Of a stretch of DNA of 36,713 nucleotides, positions 8,648 to 17,877 are shown one piece after another. Within the stretch, counting starts at the first letter, position 1, and each line of letters begins with the position of its first letter. The DNA is taken from the NCBI GenBank assembly GCA_029975435.1, contig JARKPC010000113.1:1-36713 (forward strand), written 5' to 3'. The notes under the pieces were generated by a model. That model worked only from the letters and a program-made list of their open reading frames with translations, did not search any database and was not told where the DNA came from. This DNA is from Propionivibrio sp. (GTDB taxonomy: Bacteria > Pseudomonadota > Gammaproteobacteria > Burkholderiales > Rhodocyclaceae). Made by a program: the position numbers and the translations under genes.

Positions 8648-9718
8648 ATGCCCATCACCATCGTATCGGCACCGCCAAAGATAAACCAAGCTTCTGTCCC
8701 GGAGGCCGGCGTTCCAGCCGAAGGCGAAGGGGCAGGCAACGATTTCGCAAGCATGCTGCTTGGACAACTGTCCCAGGCCGGTCCAGGCATTTCCGGCGTA
8801 GATTCTGCGGTCGCCACGCTGGAATCATTGGAGAACAAACCCGAGGGCAATGAAGAATCCGGCGAAGACACCGACCCGAACGACCCCTTGGCATTACTCG
8901 CGGCCTTGTCTCAAGCGCCAGTGGAGCAGAGGAATGACGCAGCTGCCGCACTTCCGCAAGCTGGTGGGACCGCACCGCTCACAAACGGGACGAGCGCGCC
9001 GAGCGCCACACCAATCGCAAATCCTGCCGATGTTACGCGGCAGGAGGCTTCTGAAGTTACGTCGCCCGCAATGCCGGAAACAACGCTCCCGGCATACGAG
9101 CAGAAGGCGGCAAAATTTGCCGCGCCCGCCCCCGCCACTTCACGCGAGAACATGGCCTCGACCAGTCCAAAGGCGCCAGAAATACAAACTGCCGGAACGA
9201 ATGAGGCACAATCTTCCGTCCCAGTCGTTCAAGCCGGTGCTCATGCCATTCGCCAAGACGGCGCGCCTCTCGTTGTCCCGACGCCTGTGCGAGATCGCGA
9301 CTGGAACAGTGATTTCGCACAGAAAGTCGTATGGCTCGCGACCAGTCACAAACAGGCGGCAGAACTTACGCTGACGCCCCCGCAGATGGGGAACATCGAG
9401 ATATCGCTGAAAATCGACCATGGCACATCGTCCGCCACCGCGACTTTCGTCTCGACGAATGCCGAGGTGAGGGAAACCATTGAAGCCGCTTTGCCGAGGC
9501 TGAGGGAAATGCTGGCCGGCGTCGGTATCGACCTGGGCCAGGCGAACGTAAGCGCCGAATCTTTCCGCCAACAGGCGTCCGGACAGGACAACGGAGCCGG
9601 CAGCGCATCCCGCTTGGCCAACGATAACGCTATACTTGCACCTGACGCTCCGGCGGGCCGGACGCCAGGGCTGGTCGTGACAGGGCAAGGACGTGGCCTG
9701 GTCGATATTTTTGCCTGA
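8648..9718 (+). CDS. fliK: Flagellar hook-length control protein FliK
   Basis: FliK (356 aa) measures hook length and switches export specificity from hook to filament substrates. The N-terminal two thirds are low-complexity, rich in Ala, Pro, Thr and Glu, as expected of the extended ruler. The C-terminal domain (about 225-310) is the conserved hook-length control fold: WLATSHKQAAELTLTPPQMG, then the ATATFVSTNAEVRETIE and LPRLREML stretches. The tail is Gln/Gly/Asn-rich. An AGGA ribosome site lies 8 nt before the ATG. It is the first gene after the sigma-54 promoter at 8597-8612. Confidence 0.93.
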   Translation: MPITIVSAPPKINQASVPEAGVPAEGEGAGNDFASMLLGQLSQAGPGISGVDSAVATLESLENKPEGNEESGEDTDPNDPLALLAALSQAPVEQRNDAAAALPQAGGTAPLTNGTSAPSATPIANPADVTRQEASEVTSPAMPETTLPAYEQKAAKFAAPAPATSRENMASTSPKAPEIQTAGTNEAQSSVPVVQAGAHAIRQDGAPLVVPTPVRDRDWNSDFAQKVVWLATSHKQAAELTLTPPQMGNIEISLKIDHGTSSATATFVSTNAEVRETIEAALPRLREMLAGVGIDLGQANVSAESFRQQASGQDNGAGSASRLANDNAILAPDAPAGRTPGLVVTGQGRGLVDIFA

Positions 9719-9786
9719 TCGACGACGCGCGCGGATAGCTCGCCGGAAACAACAGGGAACCAGACAAAAAGAGTGAGGTCTCGAAG

Positions 9787-10329
9787 ATGGCCAAGGAAGC
9801 CAAGCCTGAAACACCCGCCGCGGACGTCGCTCCGCCCAGAAAAAGCAAAAAACTGCTGATCATCGTTGCCGCGGCGCTCGTGATAGTGCTCGCTCTGGGC
9901 GGAACAGCCGCGTTTTTCCTGATGAAAAAGCATGGCCCCGAAGAAGGTGACGATGCTGAAGCCGTGACCGAGAGCGCCAAGGCCGGCAAGAAGAAGGGCA
10001 AGGAAGCGCTGCCCGTGTATGTGGCGCTTGACACCTTTACAGTCAACCTCGTCCCGGAATCGGGAGAACAATTCCTGCAGCTCATTCTCTCCGTGGAGGT
10101 CGCCGATATCGCGAGCGGAGACAGGATCAAGACGTTCACCCCGAAGATCCGCAACAACGTGATGATGCTGCTTTCCGGAAAAAAGGCGTCTGAATTGCTC
10201 ACCAAGGAAGGCAAGGAAAAGCTGGCCGGCGAAATCCGCGACCAGATGAATGCGGTGCTGACCGCCGGCACAAAAGGCGGGGAAGAACCGGTCAAGGAAG
10301 TACTGTTCACCTCCTTCATTATCCAGTAA
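9787..10329 (+). CDS. fliL: Flagellar basal body-associated protein FliL
   Basis: FliL (180 aa) is a single-pass inner-membrane protein that rings and supports the stator near the MS ring. A short charged cytoplasmic tail precedes one membrane helix (about 23-46, LLIIVAAALVIVLALGGTAA), then a Lys/Glu-rich linker and the periplasmic FliL domain (VYVALDTFTVNLVPES, then LQLILSVEVAD). GAGG 8 nt before the ATG is a good ribosome site. It follows fliK by 68 nt and precedes fliM by 5 nt. Confidence 0.95.
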   Translation: MAKEAKPETPAADVAPPRKSKKLLIIVAAALVIVLALGGTAAFFLMKKHGPEEGDDAEAVTESAKAGKKKGKEALPVYVALDTFTVNLVPESGEQFLQLILSVEVADIASGDRIKTFTPKIRNNVMMLLSGKKASELLTKEGKEKLAGEIRDQMNAVLTAGTKGGEEPVKEVLFTSFIIQ

Positions 10330-10334
10330 CTGAC

Positions 10335-11333
10335 ATGGCCACCGATTTTCTCTCCCAGGACGAGGTAGACGCACTACTCAAGGGCGTTACCGGAGAATCG
10401 GACGAGCCGGAATCAACCGATGATGGTGCTGGCGGCGTCCGCTCGTACAACCTCGGGACGCAGGAACGGATCGTTCGCGGACGGATGCCGACGCTCGAGC
10501 TTATCAACGAGCGCTTCGCCCGCTATCTGCGCATCGGGCTGTTCAACTACATGCACCGCACGACGGAAATTTCTGTCGGGCCCATCCGGGTACAGAAATA
10601 CAGCGAGTTCATCCGCAATCTCGTCGTCCCGACGAACCTGAATCTCGTTGCGGCAAAGCCGTTGCGCGGAACGTCGCTATTCGTCTTCGACCCAAACCTC
10701 GTATTCCTCGTCGTCGACAACATGTTCGGAGGCGACGGCCGTTTCCATACCCGCGTCGAGGGACGAGATTTCACGGGAACCGAGCAGCGGATCATCCAGG
10801 GAATGCTCAACGTGGTATTCACAGAATACGCACGCTCGTGGAAGCCGGTTTACGACATCTCGTTCGAGTACATCCGTTCCGAGATGAATTCGCAATTTGC
10901 CAATATTGCCACCCCCTCGGAAATCGTCATCTCGACGACGTTCTCCCTCGAGTTCGGCGGGACGGCTGCCGACATGCACATCTGCTTCCCGTATTCCATG
11001 GTCGAACCCATCCGCGACCTGCTCTACAGCGCAATGCAAAGCGACCAGTTGTCCACCGACCAGCGTTGGATCCTGATGCTGCGCAAGCAACTCAAGGACG
11101 CAGAGGTGGAGATCGCCGCCAATCTGGCGACGACGACCATTTCGCTCGGGGAAATCCTCAAGCTCAAGGCCGGGGACATCATCCCGATCAACATTCCAGA
11201 GAAGATCACCGCCAGCGTCGATGACATCCCCTTGTTGGAAGGCACTTACGGCCAGCAAGGAGGGCAGTACGCGTTGAAGATCGAGAAATTCATTTCCCCC
11301 GACGTCGACGAAACGGCGCCACCAAGGAGTTAA
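10335..11333 (+). CDS. fliM: Flagellar motor switch protein FliM
   Basis: FliM (332 aa) is the C-ring switch component that binds phosphorylated CheY. The N-terminus carries the CheY-docking peptide (LSQDEVDALLKGV, residues 6-18). The middle domain includes NMFGGDGR and the C-terminus the SpoA/FliN-like fold (LKAGDIIPINIPEKITASV). Length matches the family. An acidic linker (about 19-35) separates docking peptide and body. It is followed 3 nt later by fliN, its C-ring partner. Confidence 0.97.
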   Translation: MATDFLSQDEVDALLKGVTGESDEPESTDDGAGGVRSYNLGTQERIVRGRMPTLELINERFARYLRIGLFNYMHRTTEISVGPIRVQKYSEFIRNLVVPTNLNLVAAKPLRGTSLFVFDPNLVFLVVDNMFGGDGRFHTRVEGRDFTGTEQRIIQGMLNVVFTEYARSWKPVYDISFEYIRSEMNSQFANIATPSEIVISTTFSLEFGGTAADMHICFPYSMVEPIRDLLYSAMQSDQLSTDQRWILMLRKQLKDAEVEIAANLATTTISLGEILKLKAGDIIPINIPEKITASVDDIPLLEGTYGQQGGQYALKIEKFISPDVDETAPPRS

Positions 11334-11336
11334 CAC

Positions 11337-11768
11337 ATGGTCGACGGAACCGACAACACCCCCAAATCCGATGCCGAACCCAACATGGAAGACGATTGGG
11401 CTGCCGCCATGGCCGAGCAGGCGCTCGCCGAGTCAGCTGCTCCTCAAGCCCAGCCGGCCCAGATCTTTCCGTCATTTGGCGAAAGCGCAGGCAAGGCCTC
11501 GATGATGAACGAGCTGGACATGATCCTGGACATCCCGGTCCAAATCGCCGTCGAGCTTGGACGCACGAAGATCACCATCAAGAATCTCCTGCAACTGGCC
11601 CACGGATCGGTTGTCGAGCTCGATGCCATGGCCGGCGAGCCCATGAGTGTCTACGTCAATGGAACCCTGATTGCCCAAGGCGAAGTCGTCGTGGTCAATG
11701 ACAAGTTCGGCATTCGGCTCACCGACATCATTACCCCCTCCGAACGCATGCGTAAGATCGGCCGCTGA
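11337..11768 (+). CDS. fliN: Flagellar motor switch protein FliN
   Basis: FliN (143 aa) forms the lower C ring and docks FliH. An acidic, Ala/Pro-rich N-terminal extension (about 1-50) precedes the SpoA domain: LDMILDIPVQIAVELGRTK, the LLQLAHGSVVELD segment, GEPMSVYVNGTLIAQGEVVV and ITPSERMRKIG. These are hallmark FliN sequences. The gap to fliO is 80 nt, the widest within this operon after fliK, and holds a small hairpin but no promoter I recognise. Confidence 0.96.
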   Translation: MVDGTDNTPKSDAEPNMEDDWAAAMAEQALAESAAPQAQPAQIFPSFGESAGKASMMNELDMILDIPVQIAVELGRTKITIKNLLQLAHGSVVELDAMAGEPMSVYVNGTLIAQGEVVVVNDKFGIRLTDIITPSERMRKIGR

Positions 11769-11848
11769 CGTTCGCGGCCGATAACAAGATTCCCCAGTCC
11801 CGTCGCTTCGATTAAGATAGCGGGCAGATTCCATTCCCTGTCCGCCAA

Positions 11849-12307
11849 GTGACCCCTCGCCCCGATTCCCGTCACCCCTGTAGATATGTAGCCTTGTTGC
11901 CAGCATTCCTGGCCGCATGGATGCCGGTAGCTGCATCGGCGCAATCATCGGCCGTCCCCGACACGCCGGGAATCCCAGGAAGCGCGATACTGCAGATGCT
12001 GCTCGCTTTGGCACTGATCGTCGGCCTGCTTTTCCTCGGCGCTTTCGCGCTGCGCCGGCTCAACGGCGGCAAGACCTTCGGAATCACCGGCCCGTTGCGC
12101 GTTGTCGGAGGCCTGATGATCAGTCCGCGCGAGCGCATCGTCCTCCTTGAAGTCGGCGACACGTGGATCGTCGTCGGCATCGTTCCCGGACAGATCAAAA
12201 CGCTGCATACGCTCCCCAAAGGGGAATTGCCTCCGGCCAAGGATGTGGACAACCGGTTTGGCCATTGGCTCAAGCAGATGACAGAACGAACGCATGAAAA
12301 CTCCTAG
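11849..12307 (+). CDS. fliO: Flagellar biosynthesis protein FliO
   Basis: FliO (152 aa from this start) assists assembly of the FliP/FliQ/FliR export gate. An N-terminal hydrophobic segment resembles a signal sequence ([18 protein letters not shown]). It is followed by a membrane helix ([22 protein letters not shown]) and the cytoplasmic FliO domain ([38 protein letters not shown]). The start is uncertain: the chosen codon is GTG with no clear ribosome site, and TTG codons further in are alternatives. It overlaps fliP by 14 nt. Confidence 0.9.
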   Translation: MTPRPDSRHPCRYVALLPAFLAAWMPVAASAQSSAVPDTPGIPGSAILQMLLALALIVGLLFLGAFALRRLNGGKTFGITGPLRVVGGLMISPRERIVLLEVGDTWIVVGIVPGQIKTLHTLPKGELPPAKDVDNRFGHWLKQMTERTHENS

Positions 12308-13043
12308 CGCTCGCTGGCTGCTCCTGCTGCTCCTCGCATCCCCCCTTGTCGCGTTGGCGCAAACCGGAGGCTTGCCGGCGCTCACCAGCACGCCCGGTGC
12401 CGGCGGAAGCCAGACCTATACCCTGTCCATCCAGACGTTGATCACGCTTACCGCGCTGACGTTCATTCCGGCTGGCCTGCTGATGATGACCGGTTTCACC
12501 CGCATCATCATCGTCCTGTCGATTCTTCGCCATGCCCTGGGAACACAAACCTCACCGCCTAACCAGGTCATTGTGGGACTCTCGCTGTTCCTGACGTTCT
12601 TCATCATGTCGCCGGTGCTGGAAAAAATATACGTCGACGCCTACCTCCCGCTGTCGGACAACAAGATCACGTTCGTCCAGGCAGTCGATCGCGGGGCCGT
12701 TCCATTGAAAGCATTCATGCTCAAGCAAACCCGGGAAACGGATATCGGGCTCTTCGCGCGACTGGGAAATACCCCGAAGCTGGAATCGCCCGATGATGTC
12801 CCGATGCGCGTCCTCATTCCGGCATTCGTCACCAGCGAGTTGAAGACCGCATTCCAGATCGGATTCATCATCTTCATCCCGTTCCTGATCATCGACATGG
12901 TGGTGGCCAGCGTCCTGATGTCGATGGGCATGATGATGATGTCGCCGGTGATGGTGTCGTTGCCATTCAAACTGATGCTTTTTGTTCTGGTCGACGGGTG
13001 GCATCTGATGCTCGGTTCCCTCGTAATGAGTTTCGCCACATGA
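12294..13043 (+). CDS. fliP: Flagellar type III export gate protein FliP
   Basis: FliP (249 aa) is the core pentameric subunit of the export gate. It has a cleavable signal peptide (about 1-22, ending LVALAQ), which FliP typically has, then membrane helices containing [39 protein letters not shown] and [20 protein letters not shown], all family signatures. It starts inside fliO and its stop overlaps the fliQ ATG, so the three are probably translationally coupled. Confidence 0.97.
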   Translation: MKTPSARWLLLLLLASPLVALAQTGGLPALTSTPGAGGSQTYTLSIQTLITLTALTFIPAGLLMMTGFTRIIIVLSILRHALGTQTSPPNQVIVGLSLFLTFFIMSPVLEKIYVDAYLPLSDNKITFVQAVDRGAVPLKAFMLKQTRETDIGLFARLGNTPKLESPDDVPMRVLIPAFVTSELKTAFQIGFIIFIPFLIIDMVVASVLMSMGMMMMSPVMVSLPFKLMLFVLVDGWHLMLGSLVMSFAT

Positions 13044-13309
13044 CGCCTGAAACCGTGATGTATCTTGGTCGACAGGCTATCGAAGTCGCCCTGCTTTTGT
13101 CTGCCCCACTGCTCCTTTCGGCGCTGGTGATAGGCCTCATCATCAGCATCTTCCAGGCCGCCACGCAGATCAACGAAGCCACGCTGTCGTTCATCCCGAA
13201 GCTGGTCGGGATATTTCTGATCCTGATTCTGGCCGGCCCGTGGATGTTGCAGATGATCGTCGACTATATCCGTCAGCTGTTCGAAAGAATCCCGCAACTG
13301 ATTGGCTGA
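13040..13309 (+). CDS. fliQ: Flagellar export gate protein FliQ
   Basis: FliQ (89 aa) wraps the outside of the FliP/FliR gate with four copies. Two membrane hairpin helices are clear ([20 protein letters not shown] and [20 protein letters not shown]), separated by the conserved [17 protein letters not shown] loop. The frame is open upstream, but the ATG at 13040 overlaps the fliP stop as ATGA, and the protein from here has the usual family length. fliR begins 6 nt downstream. Confidence 0.95.
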   Translation: MTPETVMYLGRQAIEVALLLSAPLLLSALVIGLIISIFQAATQINEATLSFIPKLVGIFLILILAGPWMLQMIVDYIRQLFERIPQLIG

Positions 13310-13315
13310 CAGGTA

Positions 13316-14092
13316 ATGATCACCGTCACCTCGGCCGAACTGAACGCCATGATCGCGGCGTTCATCTTCCCTCTGACGCGCATTCTGGCCCTGCTTTACG
13401 CCGCCCCACCATTCAACAATGCCAGCCTGCCCATGCTCGTGCGGCTGGTCCTCGGACTGGCCATCACCATGGCCATCGCCCCGGGACTCGACCGACTGCC
13501 GACGATCGAACCAGCGTCGGGTGCGGGACTTCTGGTCTTGGCAGAGCAAATGCTGATAGGCTATGCCATGGGGTTCTCGCTGCGTCTTGTATTCAGTGCC
13601 GTAGACCTGGCAGGCACGGTGTTCAGCATGCAGATGGGCCTCGGGTTTGCCACCAGTTACGACCCAGCAAGCACATCGCAGACGCCTGTTGTCTCGGAAT
13701 TGATCGGCATTCTCGCCCTGCTCATGTTTCTGGCCATCGACGGACACTTGATGGTGCTATCAACGCTGGCGCAGAGTTTTCGCGCGCTGCCGATAGGCGT
13801 TCTGCCCGGCAGCGCATCCTGGGCAAACCTGGCAAATGCGGCGGCGATTGTATTCTCGGCGGGATTGCTGATCGCTCTTCCGATCATCGTCGCCCTGCTC
13901 ATCACGAATACCGCACTCGGCGTCTTGGGCCGCGTGGCACCGCAGCTCAACCTCATCGTCATCGGCTTCCCGATCACGATTGCGCTGGGCTTTGCCGCGC
14001 TCTATGTCAGCCTGCCGTATCTGATTCAGCCGCTGATGCAGTTCTTCGAAACAGGGTTGCGGTTGATGCTCGGAAATTTCGTACTGAGGTGA
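13316..14092 (+). CDS. fliR: Flagellar export gate protein FliR
   Basis: FliR (258 aa) completes the FliP5FliQ4FliR1 gate. It has about six hydrophobic helices and family segments such as FIFPLTRILALLYAAPPFNN, a QMGLGFATSYDPAS stretch, and VGFPITIALGF-like sequence near the end. It is the last gene of the plus-strand fli operon. Its stop lies only 4 nt from the stop of the converging lipoprotein gene, leaving no room for a separate terminator. A second long frame (13240-14118) over the same DNA is a shadow. Confidence 0.96.
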   Translation: MITVTSAELNAMIAAFIFPLTRILALLYAAPPFNNASLPMLVRLVLGLAITMAIAPGLDRLPTIEPASGAGLLVLAEQMLIGYAMGFSLRLVFSAVDLAGTVFSMQMGLGFATSYDPASTSQTPVVSELIGILALLMFLAIDGHLMVLSTLAQSFRALPIGVLPGSASWANLANAAAIVFSAGLLIALPIIVALLITNTALGVLGRVAPQLNLIVIGFPITIALGFAALYVSLPYLIQPLMQFFETGLRLMLGNFVLR

Positions 14093-14096
14093 CTCG

Positions 14097-14612
14097 TCAG
14101 CGGCCATTCACCAGCTGAACCGTCCCTTCGGAAACGCGATAGGTAAAGGGCGTGCTGGATTCCACACCTTCGGAATAATCAAGCAGGCGGTATCCGGAAA
14201 ACCCCTTCTCCCGCTGGAGCTGCAAGGCCCGCCGCTTTAGGATCTGGATTGCCTCGCCATCACCGCCGACGCGAAAATGCTTGGCGCGCAACGAAAGATG
14301 ATACATCTCCGCATTGAGTGCCTGCTCCTTGATCGTCCAATTTGGCGCAAGCGGATCGTAGATGATGTAAAGGAGCGCGCTGTTTTGCGGGTTGAAGACC
14401 TCGCCTGGCAAACCAAACGCGCTGACAGGGTGCCCCCAAATAAGTAACCCGGCAGCGACGGCCTGGGTCTCCGCGCTCACAGCAATCTCCGGCGTGACAT
14501 CAACTCCCGGCCGGGAGACGATTTCACCCGATTGCTTCACAGAGTCGACCGTCGTGCAGGCAGCGATGCTAAAGGCGAGAACGGCGAGCGACAGAAAAAA
14601 CCGTGTTTTCAT
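14097..14612 (-). CDS. Putative outer-membrane lipoprotein of unknown function, coupled to flgL
   Basis: I do not recognise this family. The 171-aa product starts with a lipoprotein signal (KTRFFLSLAVLAFSIAAC) with lipobox IAAC and Cys19. Threonine at +2 suggests outer-membrane sorting. The mature part is mixed alpha/beta in look, with no repeats or further membrane segment. Notable stretches are LLIWGHPVSAFGLPGEVFNP, LYIIYDPLAPNWTIKEQAL and a C-terminal GYRLLDYSEGVESSTPFTY. Its ATG overlaps the flgL stop as TGATG, so it is probably translated by coupling and expressed with the flgKL unit. A TTG one codon earlier is a less likely start. By context it may act at the cell surface in motility or filament-stage assembly, but this is inference. 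Confidence 0.8.
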   Translation of the reverse strand: MKTRFFLSLAVLAFSIAACTTVDSVKQSGEIVSRPGVDVTPEIAVSAETQAVAAGLLIWGHPVSAFGLPGEVFNPQNSALLYIIYDPLAPNWTIKEQALNAEMYHLSLRAKHFRVGGDGEAIQILKRRALQLQREKGFSGYRLLDYSEGVESSTPFTYRVSEGTVQLVNGR

Positions 14613-15817
14613 CAAAGATAGTTGAACAGGCTCAGTCCGCTGATCTTGGCGAATGAACTCTGTGCCGCTTCGAGTTGCATCTTCTGTTGAGTAAAAGCCG
14701 AAATCGCCTCGACATAATCGACATCCTGAAGATTCGAGAGTTGCTCCTGATAGTGCGTATCCAGTGCCTCCGAAGCGCTTGCCAGGGAACTGACCTCGTT
14801 CATTCGCGAGCCGACGGACGCCTGGACACCCAGCACATTTTCGAGTACCGCATTCAGATTCGCCGTCCCTTCGTTGATCTTGTTCTTCAACGCCGCCAAT
14901 GCCGCAGCATTGCCCGAGGTAGTCGTGGAAAAGGCCGAGATAAGACTTTGCAGCGTATCAAAGACACTCTGATTCGTACTTGGGGCAACTGTAAACGCGT
15001 CACCCGCGTCCGGCGTTCCGGAAATCGAGAATGAAGCTCCGGGGATCCCGGTAATCGAACTCCCCGAACTGTAGGCGTAGTTTCCGACGAGCGTTCCCGT
15101 CGTCATGTCGGTGATCGTATAGTTCGTCGCCGACGTGAAGGCAATCTGATAGTTGTCGCCGGTCCAGGCCGCCGGATCCAGCACGGTTCCGGTTCCGATC
15201 ACACCCGTTCCCGTATTGGATATCCAGGGGCTCAACGTGAAGGTGCCGTTTCCCGTGCGATTATTCACGAAGATGTTCCGCCCGGAATCGCTGACCGAAA
15301 TCTGCTGCGACGGCCCGATCTGCAGCAGACGCTGGCCGTCGTCACCGACGTAGTTCACCGTACCGTCGGCTTGCTGCTGGAACGGCTGTGTGTTGCCTTG
15401 ATACCCGGAAAACAGGTAGTAGCCACTGGCGTCCGAACTGTTCGCCCAGCCCAGCAACAGATTGAACTGGCTCTGCAGGCTCTGCGCGATGAATCCGCGC
15501 TCGCTATCCGAATACGTCGAGTTGCTGCCGTTCTGGACCTGTTCGATGACGAATTCGATGCTCTCGGCAATGGACTTGAGTTTGTCTTCTTCAAGGGACA
15601 ACTGCGAGGTAGCATTCGACTGGTTGTCAGCATATTGCGTATTGACGGCCAGCGATTGCTTGACAAGCACGACCTGGGCAGCAGCCACGGGATCGTCCTG
15701 TGCCGAGAGAAAGCGCTTGCCGGTAGATAGCTGATTCTGAATCTTGTAAAGCGAGGCCTGCCCATCAAGGAGGCCCCGTGATCCAGACTGAAAGATTTGA
15801 CTCGTACTGATCCGCAT
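14612..15817 (-). CDS. flgL: Flagellar hook-filament junction protein FlgL (HAP3)
   Basis: FlgL (401 aa) is the second junction protein between hook and filament, adjoining the first flagellin. The N-terminal flagellin-like helix (MRISTSQIFQSGSRGLLDGQ, then YKIQNQLSTGKRFLSAQDDPVAAAQVV) and C-terminal helices (AISAFTQQKMQLEAAQSSFAKISGLSLFNYL) are typical. The middle is Ser/Thr/Gly-rich beta sequence, longer than in the 317-aa Salmonella protein, as in other species with enlarged surface domains. It lies 17 nt after flgK in the same unit. Confidence 0.95.
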   Translation of the reverse strand: MRISTSQIFQSGSRGLLDGQASLYKIQNQLSTGKRFLSAQDDPVAAAQVVLVKQSLAVNTQYADNQSNATSQLSLEEDKLKSIAESIEFVIEQVQNGSNSTYSDSERGFIAQSLQSQFNLLLGWANSSDASGYYLFSGYQGNTQPFQQQADGTVNYVGDDGQRLLQIGPSQQISVSDSGRNIFVNNRTGNGTFTLSPWISNTGTGVIGTGTVLDPAAWTGDNYQIAFTSATNYTITDMTTGTLVGNYAYSSGSSITGIPGASFSISGTPDAGDAFTVAPSTNQSVFDTLQSLISAFSTTTSGNAAALAALKNKINEGTANLNAVLENVLGVQASVGSRMNEVSSLASASEALDTHYQEQLSNLQDVDYVEAISAFTQQKMQLEAAQSSFAKISGLSLFNYL

Positions 15818-15834
15818 GACTTTACCCGCCGTCC

Positions 15835-17853
15835 TTAACCGATCGAGAGAAGCGAATCGAAGAGCTTGGAAGCGATCTCCAGCATCTTCGCCGCCGCCTG
15901 ATACGACTGTTGATATTCGAGCAGCTTGATCGCTTCCTCATCGAGGTTGACTCCCGAAACGGAATCGCGTGCACTCTGCGCTTCGGAAAGCAACGTCGTC
16001 TGCGCGGTAAGGATCGTCTGTACTTCCCCTCCCTTGTTGCCGACGCTGCTCACCAATTGCGCATAGATGGTCGAATAGCTCGCCGTGTTGCCGGCCATCG
16101 TCTTCGCGCTCTGGAGCTGCGCGAGCAGCAGCGAGTTGCGATTGTCCGACACGCCATTCGTGTTCTTCGCAATAACGAACGTATCTCCGTTTTTCGGTGT
16201 GCCGCTGATCGTAAAACTCATTCCGGCGAACGAGATCGTCGCTCCGTTGGTATAGGGAACCGCGCCGGAATTGATCGTGGACGTCACCCCATTGGCCGTA
16301 ACAGTCACCGGATACGATGAAAAACCGGTCAGTTCGCCGCCGCTACTGCTGCTGTAGGTCAGCGTCACCGGCGCTCCGGATGCCGGCGCGGAGTAGCCTG
16401 GCACAACGCTCCCCGCCGTAATCGTCGCCGTCCCGGTATTCGACGTTCCGACCGAGGCACGAATCGGCGCGGCGACTGCAATCTGGCGAACATCGGCGGC
16501 AATTGCGGAATTCACCCCAACGCTTTGCGCCGTCAATCGGGTCGGCTGGATCAGATAGCTCGACCCCGCCGGGAAAGAACCCGTCGACGAGAGCGTGAAC
16601 CCCTGAGATCCTTGCGAACTCGTTTCGATCGCCGTATTCAGGGCGGGTATGTCCGCCGCGCTCCAGCTGACGTTGTCGGAAAGACGCGTCAGTGTCAGGC
16701 TGCTTCCGTCGGAAGTCAGGCGGTAGTCGCTCGTCGTAAGGTTCGTGTAGAAGGTTCCGTCCGAACTGTACGACGCCGGCGAAAACTCCGCCGTCACTTC
16801 GGCCGACCCGAGAGGATTGTTGGTGTTGGCGATCACCGTCGGGGCAGACACCTTGAAGAAGTCGGCGACGAAAGTCGAATCGCCTTCGATGCTGCCGAGC
16901 AGATCCTGCCCCAGCGCATGCTGTGCGTTGAAGGTAAGGGCCAGCGACGCGGCCGTGCGCCCGAGTTCATTTGCCACCGTGTCCAGGGTTTCCGAACGGT
17001 ATTGGAGAATGCCGCCAAGGCTGCCTCCCGTAATCACCGATTCCGGCAGTTCGACGGTTGCGGAGGGATTGACAATACCGACGGTCAGGCGGCTCGGATC
17101 ATCCGACGAGGCAATAGCAGCCAGCGAGGAAACCTTGGTACCCACGACCAGTTGCTGCCCATTACCGAAAAAGACGTTGTACGAGCCGTTACTGTTGGTT
17201 GTGGTCTTTACTCCGATCAGTTTGTTGAGTTCCGCAACCAGCTGGTCACGCTGATCATAAAGATCGTTGGGTATCTGATTGCTCGATGATTCGGCGACGA
17301 TGATCTGCTTGTTCAGCGTCGCGATCTGTTCCGAGTACGAGTTGATCGAATTGACGTAGCCTTGGACCTGTCCGTTGATGCTCTGGTACTGCGAACTGAC
17401 CAACGAGCTCAGGCTCTGGAATCGCGCTGTAAGCGTATTCGCCGCTGAGACCATGGTCTGTCGGGTCGTCAACGACGAAGGGGCGGAATTGACTTGCTGC
17501 ACGCCGGTGAAGAATCCCTCCAGCGCAGAAGACAACCCGGCGCTGTCGTCAAGAAGCACACTGCTGAGCTGGCTGATCGCCGTCGAATAGGATTCAAGCC
17601 TGCTTACGGAGGACTGCGCCACGTTGACCTGCGCGACCAGATAGCTGCTGTAGATGCGCTCGATGTTCGATACATGCGCCCCGCGGCCAACATAACCGGA
17701 ACCGGTCAGCGTAGCGGCATTCGCCACCTGGACGATACGTTGACGGTTATACCCCGCCGTGCTGGCGTTGGAAATATTGTGTGACGTCGTTGCCAGCCCC
17801 AATTGCGCGTTCTGCAACGCCGAGGCACCGATGCTGAAAATTCCTGAACCCAT
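15835..17853 (-). CDS. flgK: Flagellar hook-associated protein FlgK (HAP1)
   Basis: FlgK (672 aa) is the first junction protein on the hook. The N-terminus (SIGASALQNAQLGLATTSHN, then ISNASTAGYNRQR) and C-terminus (GVNLDEEAIKLLEYQQSYQA, then AKMLEIASKLFDSLL) carry the rod/hook-family helices. The long Ser/Thr-rich middle makes it larger than the roughly 550-aa enteric protein but similar to Pseudomonas-type FlgK. AGGAG lies 8 nt before the ATG. A sigma-28-like promoter sits at 17878-17904, separating this late unit from flgB-J. Confidence 0.96.
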   Translation of the reverse strand: MGSGIFSIGASALQNAQLGLATTSHNISNASTAGYNRQRIVQVANAATLTGSGYVGRGAHVSNIERIYSSYLVAQVNVAQSSVSRLESYSTAISQLSSVLLDDSAGLSSALEGFFTGVQQVNSAPSSLTTRQTMVSAANTLTARFQSLSSLVSSQYQSINGQVQGYVNSINSYSEQIATLNKQIIVAESSSNQIPNDLYDQRDQLVAELNKLIGVKTTTNSNGSYNVFFGNGQQLVVGTKVSSLAAIASSDDPSRLTVGIVNPSATVELPESVITGGSLGGILQYRSETLDTVANELGRTAASLALTFNAQHALGQDLLGSIEGDSTFVADFFKVSAPTVIANTNNPLGSAEVTAEFSPASYSSDGTFYTNLTTSDYRLTSDGSSLTLTRLSDNVSWSAADIPALNTAIETSSQGSQGFTLSSTGSFPAGSSYLIQPTRLTAQSVGVNSAIAADVRQIAVAAPIRASVGTSNTGTATITAGSVVPGYSAPASGAPVTLTYSSSSGGELTGFSSYPVTVTANGVTSTINSGAVPYTNGATISFAGMSFTISGTPKNGDTFVIAKNTNGVSDNRNSLLLAQLQSAKTMAGNTASYSTIYAQLVSSVGNKGGEVQTILTAQTTLLSEAQSARDSVSGVNLDEEAIKLLEYQQSYQAAAKMLEIASKLFDSLLSIG

Positions 17854-17877
17854 GGAACACTCTCCTCTTCCCTACAA

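Noticed and set aside
13240..14118. 292-codon plus-strand frame over fliQ/fliR
   Set aside because: Out of frame with FliR, which is clearly the real protein; Arg/His-rich composition typical of a shadow.
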